A stretch of DNA of 64,000 nucleotides from Snodgrassella sp945267035 (GCF_026535915.1 NZ_JAFNPF010000001.1:1736001-1800000); one strand, 5' to 3'; counted from the first letter of the stretch, positions 46,024 through 55,832 are shown. The notes: generated from the sequence alone by a model not told the origin. Made by a program: numbers and translations.

Positions 46024-47727
46024 TCAATCCTCTCTTACTGCTGATACGACAATCTGTCGGTCAATCCACTGGGTATGACTATGATCATGACTGATGAGTA
46101 AAACCGTTTTACCCACACTTAACCGCTCTAACAACGACATAATTTTGGCGGCGGTATCGCTATCAAGATGAGCCGTGGGTTCATCCAACAACCACAATGG
46201 CGCATTTCGTAATAGTATCTGTGCTAAAGCCAGACGTTGTAACTGTCCTCCGGACATTCCCTGCCCTCTTTCACCCAATATCGTGTTCATCTTTTCCGGT
46301 AATTTTTGGATCAATTCCCATAAGTCAACTTGCTGCAAAACCTCTTGCAATTCAGCTTCCGTGGCTGAATTTTTAGCCAAACGCAGATTATCGGCAATAC
46401 TCAACGCCATAATTGGTGGTGTCTGAGCTAAATAGGCTATAGATTGACGCAGTAATGACAAATTGATAGTAGTGTAATTGTGTTCATTGATATAAATCTC
46501 ACCGCTGTAAGGGGCAAAACCGAGCAACGCCTGTAACAAACTCGATTTACCGCTACCACTGGCACCAGTCAGCAACACTCTTTCTTGTGCTTTTACTGTG
46601 AAATCCATCTCAGCTAATCGCACACGCTTATCCCTGCCATGTACACACAATTTTTCTGCCTGGATAACTGGCGGTGTGATCAATAAATAATCACTTCGAT
46701 CGATGTTATTTTGCGATAGTGTCTCCGCCACTTCTAATAATGGCAGCAGATTAGAAGCAGCAGCTTCAGCTTTGGCCTTATCATGATAATCAGCGCCAAG
46801 TTGGCGTAAAGGTAGATAAAATTCTGGAGCCAATAATAAAATTAATAAGGCGCCCTGATAATGTACCGGCACCGAACCTTGTGCCCAGGGTAATACCCCC
46901 AGTAAGCCTAGGCCAAGATAGACCGCAACCAATGCAATAGCTAAAGCCGCAAATAATTCCAATACAGCAGTGGAGAGAAAGGCTAGCCGTAACACACCCA
47001 TGGTGCGCGCCCGATAAGATTCTGCCGCATGATCAACAGCTGATTGAGCCTGAGAAATGGCTCCTAACCGGCGCAACGTTGGCATGCCGCGCAAGAGATC
47101 TAAAAATCTTCCGCTTAAGCCAGCTAAGGCAGCCAACTGCTGCCGGTTTTTTCGCGCCGCAGCCTCGCCAAGTAAAATCATAAACACCGGCACCAATGGC
47201 GCCGTCAGTAACAACAAACAAGCGGAGAGCGGACTGTAAATAAAAGTCACGCCAACAATCATCAAAGGAACAAAGACAGCTAATTTTTGTTGCAATACAT
47301 AATGAATGAAGTATCCGTCCAAAGCATCTACCTGCTCTAATACCTGAGTAGATAGTGCCCCATCGCTACCATAGGCACTGCGTTCCGGGCCCAAACTGGC
47401 AATAGCATTTAATAACTTGCTGCGCAAATTCTGCCGGATAGACATACTGGCACGTTGTAACAATTGATCAATAACATAATTAATGAAAGGGCGGAGCAAT
47501 AAGCAGGCTGCCAGATAAGGCAATACTGCTCTTAATACAGGCTGAACTAATTGATTGTGTTCCAGCCAAAAGGCGAATAAATAGGCCAATAAACCGTTCT
47601 GAATGACCATTAACACTGAATTAACCAGCATTAAATACCATGCCAGACGAAAAGTTGTCGCTTGCTGTTGCTGGAATTTGCGTAAAAACTGTTTAGATAT
47701 ATATTTTGGATCTGAATAATCAACCAC
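46024..47727 (-). CDS. cydD: Thiol-reductant ABC exporter subunit CydD
   Basis: 567 residues. Partner of CydC. Membrane domain in residues 1 to about 320 and ATPase with Walker A GASGSGKSSLL, signature MSGGQLQRLALAQ and Walker B LWLLDEPTAHLD; H-loop LISHDHSH. The start is GTG at 47727, chosen because AAGGGG lies 7 bases upstream and no in-frame ATG is near. An out-of-frame ATG at 47731 opens a three-codon ORF that overlaps the start, which may couple or damp initiation. It follows gluQ by about 50 bases. Confidence 0.95.
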   Translation of the reverse strand: MVDYSDPKYISKQFLRKFQQQQATTFRLAWYLMLVNSVLMVIQNGLLAYLFAFWLEHNQLVQPVLRAVLPYLAACLLLRPFINYVIDQLLQRASMSIRQNLRSKLLNAIASLGPERSAYGSDGALSTQVLEQVDALDGYFIHYVLQQKLAVFVPLMIVGVTFIYSPLSACLLLLTAPLVPVFMILLGEAAARKNRQQLAALAGLSGRFLDLLRGMPTLRRLGAISQAQSAVDHAAESYRARTMGVLRLAFLSTAVLELFAALAIALVAVYLGLGLLGVLPWAQGSVPVHYQGALLILLLAPEFYLPLRQLGADYHDKAKAEAAASNLLPLLEVAETLSQNNIDRSDYLLITPPVIQAEKLCVHGRDKRVRLAEMDFTVKAQERVLLTGASGSGKSSLLQALLGFAPYSGEIYINEHNYTTINLSLLRQSIAYLAQTPPIMALSIADNLRLAKNSATEAELQEVLQQVDLWELIQKLPEKMNTILGERGQGMSGGQLQRLALAQILLRNAPLWLLDEPTAHLDSDTAAKIMSLLERLSVGKTVLLISHDHSHTQWIDRQIVVSAVRED

Positions 47728-47778
47728 TCATTATCCCCTTTAAATGGCCGGACTTTCTGTAATATGGCATCACTAAGA

Positions 47779-48708
47779 TTAATGCGACAGATTAGATAGA
47801 TATTCTGTTTCAGTATTGATTGGCTCTGGAGCTACCCTCTCTAACTGCCAGTGTTCGACACCCCATTGTAAAAGATCAGCAATATGATCCACCGCCGGAG
47901 CCTGTGGCAATTGAAGATAGTTAAACACCTGTCGCATTAATTGCTCCCTTTGATTAAGATTCAATACAGGGGCGCAGGTTTGTTTCGACCATTTTTGTCC
48001 AAGTTTATTGGTGAGCAAAGGAACATGAGCATAACAAGGTTGGGGCAAATTTAACAAGCTTTGCAAATAAATTTGTCGGGGAGTAGAACTCAGTAAATCT
48101 TCTCCGCGCACTACATGATTTATCCCCTGTACCGCATCATCTACCACCACCGCAAGCTGGTAAGCCCAAAAGCCATCTGCGCGTAATAACACAAAATCTC
48201 CCACTTCTTCATCCAGCTGCTGTTCCTGTAATCCTTGAATAGCATCGATAAAAGTGATTTTTTTAGACGGCGATCTTACCCGCCAAGCCGGTTTTTTGCC
48301 AGACTCTGACTGCCAGTCAGAAGGCAATAACGAACAACGACCTCCATAGACCATTGCGTCAATACCCTCTCCTCTTGCCTCTGCCTGTACGGTTTTACGA
48401 CTACAATAACAGCGATAAACCTGATTATTTGCTTGCAAACGTGATAACGCTTGCTGATATAAATGATGACGTTGACTCTGATAAACGACCGTATCGTCCC
48501 AATAAAGCGCAAAAGCTTCTAGCGTTGACAAAATTACAGAAGCTGCACCACGCTGTTCGCGCAATGGATCCAAATCCTCCATTCTCACCAGCCATTTTCC
48601 CTGATGGCTGCGAGCATCCAAATAAGATGCTACTGCAGTTAATAAAGAGCCAATGTGCAACCATCCGGTAGGGCTTGGGGCAAATCGCCCAATATAAGTA
48701 TTAGGCAC
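47779..48708 (-). CDS. gluQ: Glutamyl-Q tRNA(Asp) synthetase
   Basis: 309 residues. A truncated GluRS-like enzyme that glutamylates queuosine at position 34 of tRNA-Asp. It has the HIGH-type motif in RFAPSPTGWLHIGSLLTA, ARSHQGKWLVRMEDLDPLRE, the zinc-binding Cys set YRCYCSRKTV, and the KMSKS-equivalent KWSKQTCAPV. It lacks the anticodon-binding C-terminal domain, as expected. The start is GTG 48708 (the nearest ATGs are out of frame). Likely first gene of the gluQ-cydD-cydC unit. tRNA-Asp, its substrate, is encoded 4.5 kb away in this window. Confidence 0.93.
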   Translation of the reverse strand: MPNTYIGRFAPSPTGWLHIGSLLTAVASYLDARSHQGKWLVRMEDLDPLREQRGAASVILSTLEAFALYWDDTVVYQSQRHHLYQQALSRLQANNQVYRCYCSRKTVQAEARGEGIDAMVYGGRCSLLPSDWQSESGKKPAWRVRSPSKKITFIDAIQGLQEQQLDEEVGDFVLLRADGFWAYQLAVVVDDAVQGINHVVRGEDLLSSTPRQIYLQSLLNLPQPCYAHVPLLTNKLGQKWSKQTCAPVLNLNQREQLMRQVFNYLQLPQAPAVDHIADLLQWGVEHWQLERVAPEPINTETEYLSNLSH

Positions 48709-48969
48709 AATCCATATCCATAAATCTTAAATTATTCATTGCATTAACCAAGCCTTCAATGTCCTTTCAGCAACTTACAAGAATAAAACCAACTCAATAA
48801 ATAAACCCTTTACACTCCTAATTTTTATTTATCGATTGGTTTACTGAGATGAATTAACGTTTCTGGCTTAAGGGTTTCCAATAAGATTTAATCAAAAATC
48901 CTATTAAATGTATAATCAGTCATCGAACCAAACTTTGCACCATGACACCAGCCGTCATGTTGGAGTACT

Positions 48970-49647
48970 ATGCTTAGCACCTCATCTTCCCTACTAATTA
49001 TTGATACCAGCACCAATTATCTATCACTTGGGTTATATCAAAACAACACAACTCACAGCATATATGAAGCTGTTGGCACCAAACAATCAGACTATATTTT
49101 ACCGAGAATTCAACAATTATTGCAGCAACATCAGACCACCCTATCAAAACTGAAGGCTATTGTCTATGCGCAAGGACCTGGTGCTTTTACTGGTCTAAGA
49201 ATTGGACTCGGGGTCGCTACTGGATTGGCTTTAGCAACTGATTTACCACTGATCGGAATACCCTGTCTGGATGCTGTCGCCGCACTTAAGCCCGCACAAC
49301 CCTGTGTTTTGGCCGCTACAGATGCACGCATGAATGAATTATTCTTTGCCTGGTATAACACACTTAATCATACCCGCCTGAGTGATTATCAGGTAGGATC
49401 AGCAAACAGCATTCAGCTGCCTGACGGAAACCTTGAAGGTATCGGTGTTGGTAATGCATTTGGATTAAATATTGATTTGCCCGTCGCAGGAGAGAATTTA
49501 ATGCCTACTGCAGAAATTTATGCTGAGCTGGCTTTAACGGGACGCTATCCCCTTACTGACAGCGCCCATGCCAGTCTGCATTATGTGCGCAATAAAATTG
49601 CTCTGACTGCTGCCGAGCAGGCAGCCAGAAAAGCAGAGCGTGGTTGA
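48970..49647 (+). CDS. tsaB: tRNA threonylcarbamoyladenosine biosynthesis protein TsaB
   Basis: 225 residues. Scaffold partner of TsaD in making t6A37 on ANN-decoding tRNAs. The N-terminal ASKHA-fold strand LLIIDTSTNYLSLGL and the signature YAQGPGAFTGLRIGLGVATG are diagnostic. Overlaps rimI by one base (TGATG), a common tsaB-rimI pairing. It is first in a three-gene cluster (tsaB-rimI-UDG-like) that is divergent from gluQ across 260 bases. Cytoplasmic. Confidence 0.95.
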   Translation: MLSTSSSLLIIDTSTNYLSLGLYQNNTTHSIYEAVGTKQSDYILPRIQQLLQQHQTTLSKLKAIVYAQGPGAFTGLRIGLGVATGLALATDLPLIGIPCLDAVAALKPAQPCVLAATDARMNELFFAWYNTLNHTRLSDYQVGSANSIQLPDGNLEGIGVGNAFGLNIDLPVAGENLMPTAEIYAELALTGRYPLTDSAHASLHYVRNKIALTAAEQAARKAERG

Positions 49648-50078
49648 TGGTGATCCGCACAGCATCTTGGTCGGATTTACCGGCACTGGTTAATTTAGAA
49701 AAGTTATGCAATCCCGTACCGTGGTCTACGCAGCAGCTTGAGGCAACACTGAATCTGCCCGAACCGATCTGGGTGATGGAAAATGCACAGCATAGCATTG
49801 TTGCTATGTTGGTGTGGCAAACTCTCGTCGACGAGGCAGAAATACACCTCCTCAATACTCATCCGCATTACCGAAGACGAGGCTATGCCAGCAATTTACT
49901 TAATCATCTCGGTATAATAGCGCAACAGCAGAATATGCAGCGTCTCCTGCTTGAAGTTCGTGCCGGCAATACTAACGCACAACAACTTTATCGACAGCAT
50001 GGATTCACTGAGTGTGGAATACGTAAACATTATTACTCTGATGGCGAAGATGCCGTGTTAATGGAAAAAATATGTTAG
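49647..50078 (+). CDS. rimI: Ribosomal-protein-alanine N-acetyltransferase (GNAT)
   Basis: 143 residues. Acetylates the N-terminal Ala of ribosomal protein S18. GNAT motifs are clear: IHLLNTHPHYRRRGYASNLL (motif A, acetyl-CoA pyrophosphate loop RRRGYA) and LLEVRAGNTNAQQLYRQHGF. The frame has an upstream TTG at 49644, but the ATG at 49647 sits on the tsaB stop, so translational coupling is likely. The stop overlaps the next gene by seven bases. Close context with tsaB supports RimI over other GNATs. Confidence 0.93.
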   Translation: MVIRTASWSDLPALVNLEKLCNPVPWSTQQLEATLNLPEPIWVMENAQHSIVAMLVWQTLVDEAEIHLLNTHPHYRRRGYASNLLNHLGIIAQQQNMQRLLLEVRAGNTNAQQLYRQHGFTECGIRKHYYSDGEDAVLMEKIC

Positions 50079-50971
50079 ACAGTCGCTACCTTTACCTACA
50101 TGAAGCCCTTGGCTTAGGACCAATGTGGCTGTCACAAACCGCTCATTTGCATCAATCCAAGCCCGAATCTGACAGCACACCAATCACCGCAACGCAGGCG
50201 CAAGACACCAGCACGAAAACGCACCCAGACGCAAGAATATCTGTGGTCAATTCTGAGCTACATCCTGCTATAAACGATCCTGAAAGCACCGCTTCCCATT
50301 TACCTACTACTGATCATCGCTTGAGCACACTGCAAAACATCCTAGGCAGTTCTCTAACCGTTAATCACACCTTAACCCCTGCTCCTTCACAAGCTGTAAC
50401 CGACACAGCCAACATCGCTTCTCAATTAAACCAAGTCGTAACAGAACAGATACTCAAATTTGAAGACATACCTGCGGCCGTTGCTGCTTGCACTCGATGC
50501 AGTTTGCATCAAGAACGTTGTGCTCCGATTGTCGGACACGGTGCCATTAATGCTCGATTATTGGTTATTACCCCTAATCCAGCTCCATTAGATGACACTT
50601 CTCAACAACTTTTCAGTGGCGAAGCCGGTAAACTATTAAGCAATATGCTCGCTGCAATCAACATCGGTGCTGATGAAGTTTTCTATACCAGTCAGGTAAA
50701 ATGCGCTCCAAACATCAGTCTGCGTATCACCCAAGACCAAATTCAAGCATGTTTACCTGCACTGAAAGCACAAATTGAACAAATCAAGCCGCGAGCTATA
50801 TTACTTCTTGGACAAGTTTTCAAACAACTAGAAGAACAATCAAATTTGCAACAATATTTAAACCACATTCCATATGTCATTGCACCGCATCCTGCACGGT
50901 TGCTACGCCAAAGCCATCTCAAAGCTTCCGCTTGGACAGCACTCAAAATTTTACACAAATTTTTACAATAA
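50072..50971 (+). CDS. Uracil-DNA glycosylase family 4-like protein with eroded motif 1
   Basis: 299 residues. Residues 1-135 are a Ser/Thr/His/Gln-rich, low-complexity extension. Residues 136-299 form a family-4 UDG-like domain with four likely [4Fe-4S] ligands at C140 and C143 (CTRC), C211 and C227, the FSGEAGKLLSNML helix and a HP motif (PHPARLL, His273). The usual catalytic GEAPGxxED motif after the first strand is replaced by ITPNPAPLDD (residues 166-175), so the Glu/Gly residues needed for hydrolysis are missing or altered. It may be catalytically changed or only DNA-binding. It overlaps rimI by 7 bases. Often annotated as phage SPO1 DNA polymerase-related; function uncertain. Confidence 0.82.
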   Translation: MLDSRYLYLHEALGLGPMWLSQTAHLHQSKPESDSTPITATQAQDTSTKTHPDARISVVNSELHPAINDPESTASHLPTTDHRLSTLQNILGSSLTVNHTLTPAPSQAVTDTANIASQLNQVVTEQILKFEDIPAAVAACTRCSLHQERCAPIVGHGAINARLLVITPNPAPLDDTSQQLFSGEAGKLLSNMLAAINIGADEVFYTSQVKCAPNISLRITQDQIQACLPALKAQIEQIKPRAILLLGQVFKQLEEQSNLQQYLNHIPYVIAPHPARLLRQSHLKASAWTALKILHKFLQ

Positions 50972-51073
50972 TTATCATAATCAGCCAATCTTTAAACTCT
51001 TAATCCACACAACATTTTACAACCATGTTAAAATATGCTAATAAAATTTATATTTAAATAAAATCAATAGATT

Positions 51074-53044
51074 ATGCATATTTCTCTTGGTCCTATCGTC
51101 ATGATACTGTTAGTGGCTGTGTTGGCTGCTATCATCTGCCGGCGCCTGCATATTCCCACCATGCTGGGATATCTGGTAGTGGGTTTTATTGCCGGACCCG
51201 GCTGGCTACATTTAATTAATCAAAATCATGCCACTGAATTCATTGGCGAAATCGGCATTACCTTCCTCATGTTTAGCATTGGGTTGGAATTTTCCATAGG
51301 CAAACTCAAAGCCATGCGTAGGCTGGTACTGGGCTTAGGAGGATTACAAGTTGCCCTGACACTAACAGCTTTATTCCTCATATTCGCCATCATGGGCATC
51401 AAATTAACGTGGGCATTCACCCTCGCAGCGGCCATGACCATGTCTTCTACGGCTATCGTCAGTCGTATCATGGTGGAAAAAAATGAATTAGGACAGCATT
51501 ATGGTCACATGATCATGGGTGTGCTTTTAATGCAAGACATTGCCGTTGTGCCGTTGATGATTTTATTCCCGGCAATCGCCCACAGCAGTGACGGTCTGTT
51601 CTTGCAAATGGGTAAAGCTTTATTAACCATGATCGTGGCACTCGGTCTACTATTGGTTGTTGGCAGTAAAATCATGCCTTCATGGTTTCGCTTGATTGCC
51701 CGCACCAAGTCCAGCGAACTCTTTATGATCAACGTATTGTTGGTCACACTGGGTGTTGCTTATTTAACTCAGCTTGCAGGTCTGTCACTCGCTCTAGGCG
51801 CCTTTGTAGCTGGTATGCTGATTTCAGAAACTGAATATCGGTATCAGGTCGAAGATGATATTCGTCCCTTCCGCGATATATTGTTAGGTTTCTTCTTCAT
51901 CACCATCGGGATGAAACTGAATATTCAAGTGCTCCAATCCAGCTGGATGATGGTATTAATTATGCTGGGTCTATTGCTAATATTAAAAGCGGTAGTCATT
52001 TTCGGTGCCTGCTATTACATGAAAGAGAAAAGCACCGATGGAGTAAAAACAGCATTATATCTAGCGCAGGGTGGTGAGTTTGGCTTCGTTATGCTCGCCA
52101 TCGGTGGCTCACTTAAGCTAATCTCCCTGAATCTGCAACAAACTGCCATTGCAGCCATCCTACTTTCAATGATGTTGGCTCCCTTCATCATGAAAAGTAC
52201 AGACAAAATACTAAAATTGATGGTCAAACGCAGTTGGGATGAACAAGCTGTAGACTTACAAAGCATCTTAGTCGAAACCATGAACAAAACCGATCATATT
52301 CTGATTATTGGCTTCGGACGCTGTGGGCAGAACATTGCTCGCATACTGCAACAAGAAAATACCCCCTACTATGCCCTCGACCTAGATGCAGAACGTGTAG
52401 CTACCGCTAAAACTGCGGGCGAACCAGTCACCTTTGGCGATGCCAAACGACAGGAAGTCTTACAAGCCGCAGGATTAAAAAGAGCCAATATGGTGCTGAT
52501 TACCATCAAAAATACCGCTGAAGCCAAGCATATACTGAATAATATCATGCTGATTATTCCCACAATGCCGGTTATCGTGCGCGTAGGAAACGATGACAGC
52601 ATACCTGCCTTCACCAACATGGGGGCAGACGACATCGTATCAGATGAAAAAGAATCCAGCTTGACTCTTGCCAGTCAAGCACTACTTAGCTCGGGTAAAC
52701 CATTTGAAGAAGTTTATGAAATCATGCAAAAAATCCGGCAGAATCGCTACCAAGCTCTGGAGGGTTTATTTGCTGGTAGTAATGATGAAATATCTGGAGA
52801 ACATCTGCATTATTACCGTCAGGCCTTTACCCTTCCACCTGATGCCTATTTAGTGGGTAAAAGTATTAACGATCTGCCTTTAGATAAATTAAAAATCAAA
52901 TTGCTTTCAGTCCGTCGTAATGCCCACCAATTACGCACATTTGATGATCAATTTCGCTTCAAAAATCAGGATACACTGGTATTACTCGGACCTCGCGATA
53001 AAGTAATTTTGTTTGAAAACTGGTCATTACAGGGAAACAATTAA
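51074..53044 (+). CDS. CPA2-family cation:proton antiporter with RCK domain (KefB/YbaL-like)
   Basis: 656 residues. An inner-membrane K+ or Na+/H+ antiporter. About 12-13 helices fill residues 1-385, starting HIPTMLGYLVVGFIAGPGW, with the helix carrying MQDIAVVPLMILFP typical of CPA2 transporters. A Rossmann-type RCK_N domain follows (HILIIGFGRCGQNIARIL, about 405-520), then a C-terminal TrkA_C domain (about 570-655, YLVGKSINDLPLDKLKI). The RCK domain implies gating by a nucleotide or glutathione adduct, as in KefB/C. KefF/KefG-like ancillary genes are not next to it, which favours a YbaL-like type. It ends 63 bases before tRNA-Val. Confidence 0.92.
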   Translation: MHISLGPIVMILLVAVLAAIICRRLHIPTMLGYLVVGFIAGPGWLHLINQNHATEFIGEIGITFLMFSIGLEFSIGKLKAMRRLVLGLGGLQVALTLTALFLIFAIMGIKLTWAFTLAAAMTMSSTAIVSRIMVEKNELGQHYGHMIMGVLLMQDIAVVPLMILFPAIAHSSDGLFLQMGKALLTMIVALGLLLVVGSKIMPSWFRLIARTKSSELFMINVLLVTLGVAYLTQLAGLSLALGAFVAGMLISETEYRYQVEDDIRPFRDILLGFFFITIGMKLNIQVLQSSWMMVLIMLGLLLILKAVVIFGACYYMKEKSTDGVKTALYLAQGGEFGFVMLAIGGSLKLISLNLQQTAIAAILLSMMLAPFIMKSTDKILKLMVKRSWDEQAVDLQSILVETMNKTDHILIIGFGRCGQNIARILQQENTPYYALDLDAERVATAKTAGEPVTFGDAKRQEVLQAAGLKRANMVLITIKNTAEAKHILNNIMLIIPTMPVIVRVGNDDSIPAFTNMGADDIVSDEKESSLTLASQALLSSGKPFEEVYEIMQKIRQNRYQALEGLFAGSNDEISGEHLHYYRQAFTLPPDAYLVGKSINDLPLDKLKIKLLSVRRNAHQLRTFDDQFRFKNQDTLVLLGPRDKVILFENWSLQGNN

Positions 53045-53062
53045 TTTTTTCACCTTAGGGTC

Positions 53063-53091
53063 TTGCCATATTCCTGAGTATCTGGTTTAAT
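53063..53091 (+). promoter_or_regulatory. Sigma-70-type promoter for the tRNA pair
   Basis: TTGCCA (-35, 53063-53068) and TTTAAT (-10, 53086-53091) are separated by 17 bases; each differs from consensus by one base. The start would lie near 53098, ten bases before tRNA-Val. Confidence 0.6.
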
Positions 53092-53107
53092 AGCGTCTTT
53101 CCCAAAC

Positions 53108-53183
53108 GGGTGATTAGCTCAGTTGGTAGAGCGTCTGCCTTACAAGCAGAATGTCGGCGGTTCGACTCCGTCATCACCCACCA
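53108..53183 (+). tRNA. tRNA-Val (anticodon UAC)
   Basis: 76 nt. The acceptor GGGTGAT pairs with ATCACCC; D-arm AGCTCAGTTGGTAGAGC, anticodon TAC at 53141-53143, T-arm GGCGGTTCGACTCCGTC, discriminator A and encoded CCA at 53181-53183. Reads GUA/GUG and probably other Val codons. Co-transcribed with tRNA-Asp. Confidence 0.97.
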
Positions 53184-53215
53184 GTTTCTAGTTTTATGCA
53201 TAGCATAAAACACGC

Positions 53216-53292
53216 GCGGTGGTAGCTCAGTTGGTTAGAGTACCGGCCTGTCACGCCGGGGGTCGCGGGTTCGAGCCCCGTCCGCCGCGCCA
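53216..53292 (+). tRNA. tRNA-Asp (anticodon GUC)
   Basis: 77 nt. The acceptor GCGGTGG pairs with CCGCCGC (one T-G pair); anticodon stem GCCTGTCACGC with GTC at 53250-53252, variable loop GGGTC, T-arm GCGGGTTCGAGCCCCGT, discriminator G and encoded CCA at 53290-53292. G34 is the expected site of queuosine and, with GluQ encoded in this window, glutamyl-queuosine. Confidence 0.97.
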
Positions 53293-53301
53293 CAATATCG
53301 T

Positions 53302-53331
53302 AAAAAAGCACAGCAAAAGCTGTGCTTTTTT
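53302..53331 (+). terminator. Rho-independent terminator of the tRNA operon
   Basis: AAAAAAGCACAGC at 53302-53314 and GCTGTGCTTTTTT at 53319-53331 form a perfect 13-bp stem with an AAAA loop, ending in six T residues. Confidence 0.92.
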
Positions 53332-54661
53332 ATTGCGCATAGTTGCCAAATATCTTCAACACTCTTTATTTAAAATCAGTTTTCAAAAAAATTAAGCAGC
53401 CAAGTCCTGTTCAGCAACTAGTCTGATTAAATCGCCATAGCTTAACTGATATTATTTAAGCTGACACACATAGTGCAACAAACCTGTAAAGCAAGCACAG
53501 CGACGACATCTTTACCCAACTAAGTCAAGTTTTCATCCTCTTCTAGGATGCACCTAAATACGAGAATTTAAAAAATACATTTAATCTCAGCTCATCCCAC
53601 CTTGTACTTCATCACTGAAACATCAGATCACGTAACGTTAAAATCGCATCATACAAAAATTCATTATTGGAGTTACACTTAGTCCAACAATATTGAGTAA
53701 AAGCATCAAATAGTTCAGATGATCATGCAAACCAGAGCTGTATCAAAAAATTATATAGCTCAACTCATAGCACAATTGTCTATATCTATTGTTAAAACAA
53801 CCATTAAACCAAGGAACAAAAGACTTAAATTGTCTCCCACTCAATCACGATAAGATTTTTTCCTACCAATAAAATATTTAACCAACCATCTCCATAACAA
53901 ACATCAAACTAAACTATACAGATCAGCCATTTGATAAACAAAGATAGCAATAAAATTTTTGCTGTTCTCCATTCAACTGAGTTGAATAATTAAAAAATCA
54001 GATAGCAAAAACAAGATTAAAAAATCGCATTGATCATAAAAAAATCATCATAAATAGATCAAATAAAGATAAAAACTTATATAAATACTGATCACTACAT
54101 TAAGACCCATTTCATTTCCATTTAATTTATCCAAAAAGTTAATGCTAGAGAATTTATCAGTCTTACACCACTTCATGTCACAAAGATAAATGAATAAACT
54201 TCATCAAGCCGGATTAAAAACTCGAGATTATCCATCCCATTAATAGCAGTTAAATAGAATTCTAATCATCTAAATTAATTGATATGCTATGTAAGCAAAG
54301 CAAAACGATTTCTATTGATCAATATGAACCATCCTTTAGACAAAGACCATCAATGACCGCATCACCCATTTATAATTTATCTTAATGATTTTATTGAGCA
54401 AAAATTCAATAATAGAAAAAAATATTATTTTTATATACCTAACAACCCAAAAAGAAATTTTCCCATATTGATTGCCCCCCCTGCCATTCATTCAGCTTTT
54501 AATCATGAATACATGATTAGCAACAAAAGGAACGTTAAATCTCAGCCAATATCCGCAAATTTGACCTATAATATCCCCCAATGATATTTGCAAGAAGATT
54601 GAATAAAATCTTGTCATTTTCTTTTTATATACAGACTCTATTTTTTTAACAGAGGGGCTTA
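53332..54661. other. 1.3-kb spacer, the longest gene-free stretch
   Basis: Between the tRNA terminator and the LysR gene no frame on either strand has both a start with ribosome-binding site and protein-like composition. The tract is rich in A/T. tRNA 3' ends are favoured integration sites for mobile elements, but the first 200 bases after tRNA-Asp contain no integrase and I saw no repeat of the tRNA 3' end. The LysR promoter lies near the right end. Confidence 0.5.
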
Positions 54662-55636
54662 ATGTCTAATCAAATACTGATTCGACCCGAATATAAACAC
54701 GAAAATTCTGCAATATACAGCAGACATTTACCCACAATCAGACAACTTCAATATTTTCTGGCTGTGTGTGAAGAAGGTAATTTTCGCAAGGCAGCCAGTA
54801 GGCTCGGGATTAGTCAGCCGCCTTTATCTATGCAGATTAAGGAATTGGAAGAAAAATTACAGACCATCCTTCTGATACGCAATACCCGCTATGTATTGCT
54901 TACAGAACAAGGCAAAATGTTTCGGGATTTGGCGCAAAATTGGCTTGAAAATTTATCCAAAACCATCACCCATGTTAATAAACAACCCATCGACAAAATC
55001 ACATTGGGTATCACCAAAATTCTTGGGTTTAACTTCATCCCCTTACTGCGCAATTTCACCACTCATTTTCAGCAACAAATCGATATCTTGCAACAAGACT
55101 ATTCCTCAAAAGAGCTAATAGCAGAATTCACCAAAAAAAATATAGATTTAGTGATTGTTTCTGACTACAAAAACAATAACAAACAGGTAAATAGCCTCTT
55201 GGTATATCAAGAGCCCTTAGTCTTAGCACTACCAGAACATCATCCAGCCAGTTCTCAGGAGCGCATAGATTTAAATACCGTGGTAGATTTACCCTTATAC
55301 TGCTGCAAACGTTATCAAAATCCTGATTTGTACGAAAAATTAATCAGGGTAATGAGCCATCTATCCAAACCTATAGCAATGCAACCAAAATTACCTAACT
55401 TCCTCACCATGCTGATGGAAATCGCTATGGGCAGAGGTATGCTGTTATTGCCACAATCCATGGCACAGGCGCACATACAAGGAGCAGTTTATAAAAAATT
55501 GACGCTTGAATATGAAAAACAACTAGCTTTAGATATGCATCTGCTCTGGCATCAGTCAAATGATGACAATCCAACCATAAAATCAATGATCGAATTTTTA
55601 CAAAAAAACAGAACAGAAACAGAATATATTGAATAA
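54662..55636 (+). CDS. LysR-family transcriptional regulator
   Basis: 324 residues. The winged helix-turn-helix (LRQLQYFLAVCEEGNFRKAA-type, here about residues 27-86) includes KAASRLGISQPPLSMQIKELE. A periplasmic-binding-like effector domain follows (about 110-310). An extra 25-residue N-terminal stretch (MSNQILIRPEYKHENSAIYS) precedes the DNA-binding domain; AGAGGGG before the ATG at 54662 supports this longer start. It lies 196 bases upstream of the aldo/keto reductase on the same strand and may control it; the ligand is unknown. Confidence 0.9.
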   Translation: MSNQILIRPEYKHENSAIYSRHLPTIRQLQYFLAVCEEGNFRKAASRLGISQPPLSMQIKELEEKLQTILLIRNTRYVLLTEQGKMFRDLAQNWLENLSKTITHVNKQPIDKITLGITKILGFNFIPLLRNFTTHFQQQIDILQQDYSSKELIAEFTKKNIDLVIVSDYKNNNKQVNSLLVYQEPLVLALPEHHPASSQERIDLNTVVDLPLYCCKRYQNPDLYEKLIRVMSHLSKPIAMQPKLPNFLTMLMEIAMGRGMLLLPQSMAQAHIQGAVYKKLTLEYEKQLALDMHLLWHQSNDDNPTIKSMIEFLQKNRTETEYIE

Positions 55637-55832
55637 ATGCATTAATTTATGTTTAAAAAAAAATCCGTATTGATATATTTTTAATATCAACAATTTCGTA
55701 TTTCTCCTGCAATCATTTATTTATTACCATCACTGACAGCAGCAACAAGATTATTAGCTTGTGATTTTATCCAGATATGAAGTTTATCCGAATAAAAGCA
55801 TGAGATAACTTATACACATAGGATAATAAATA

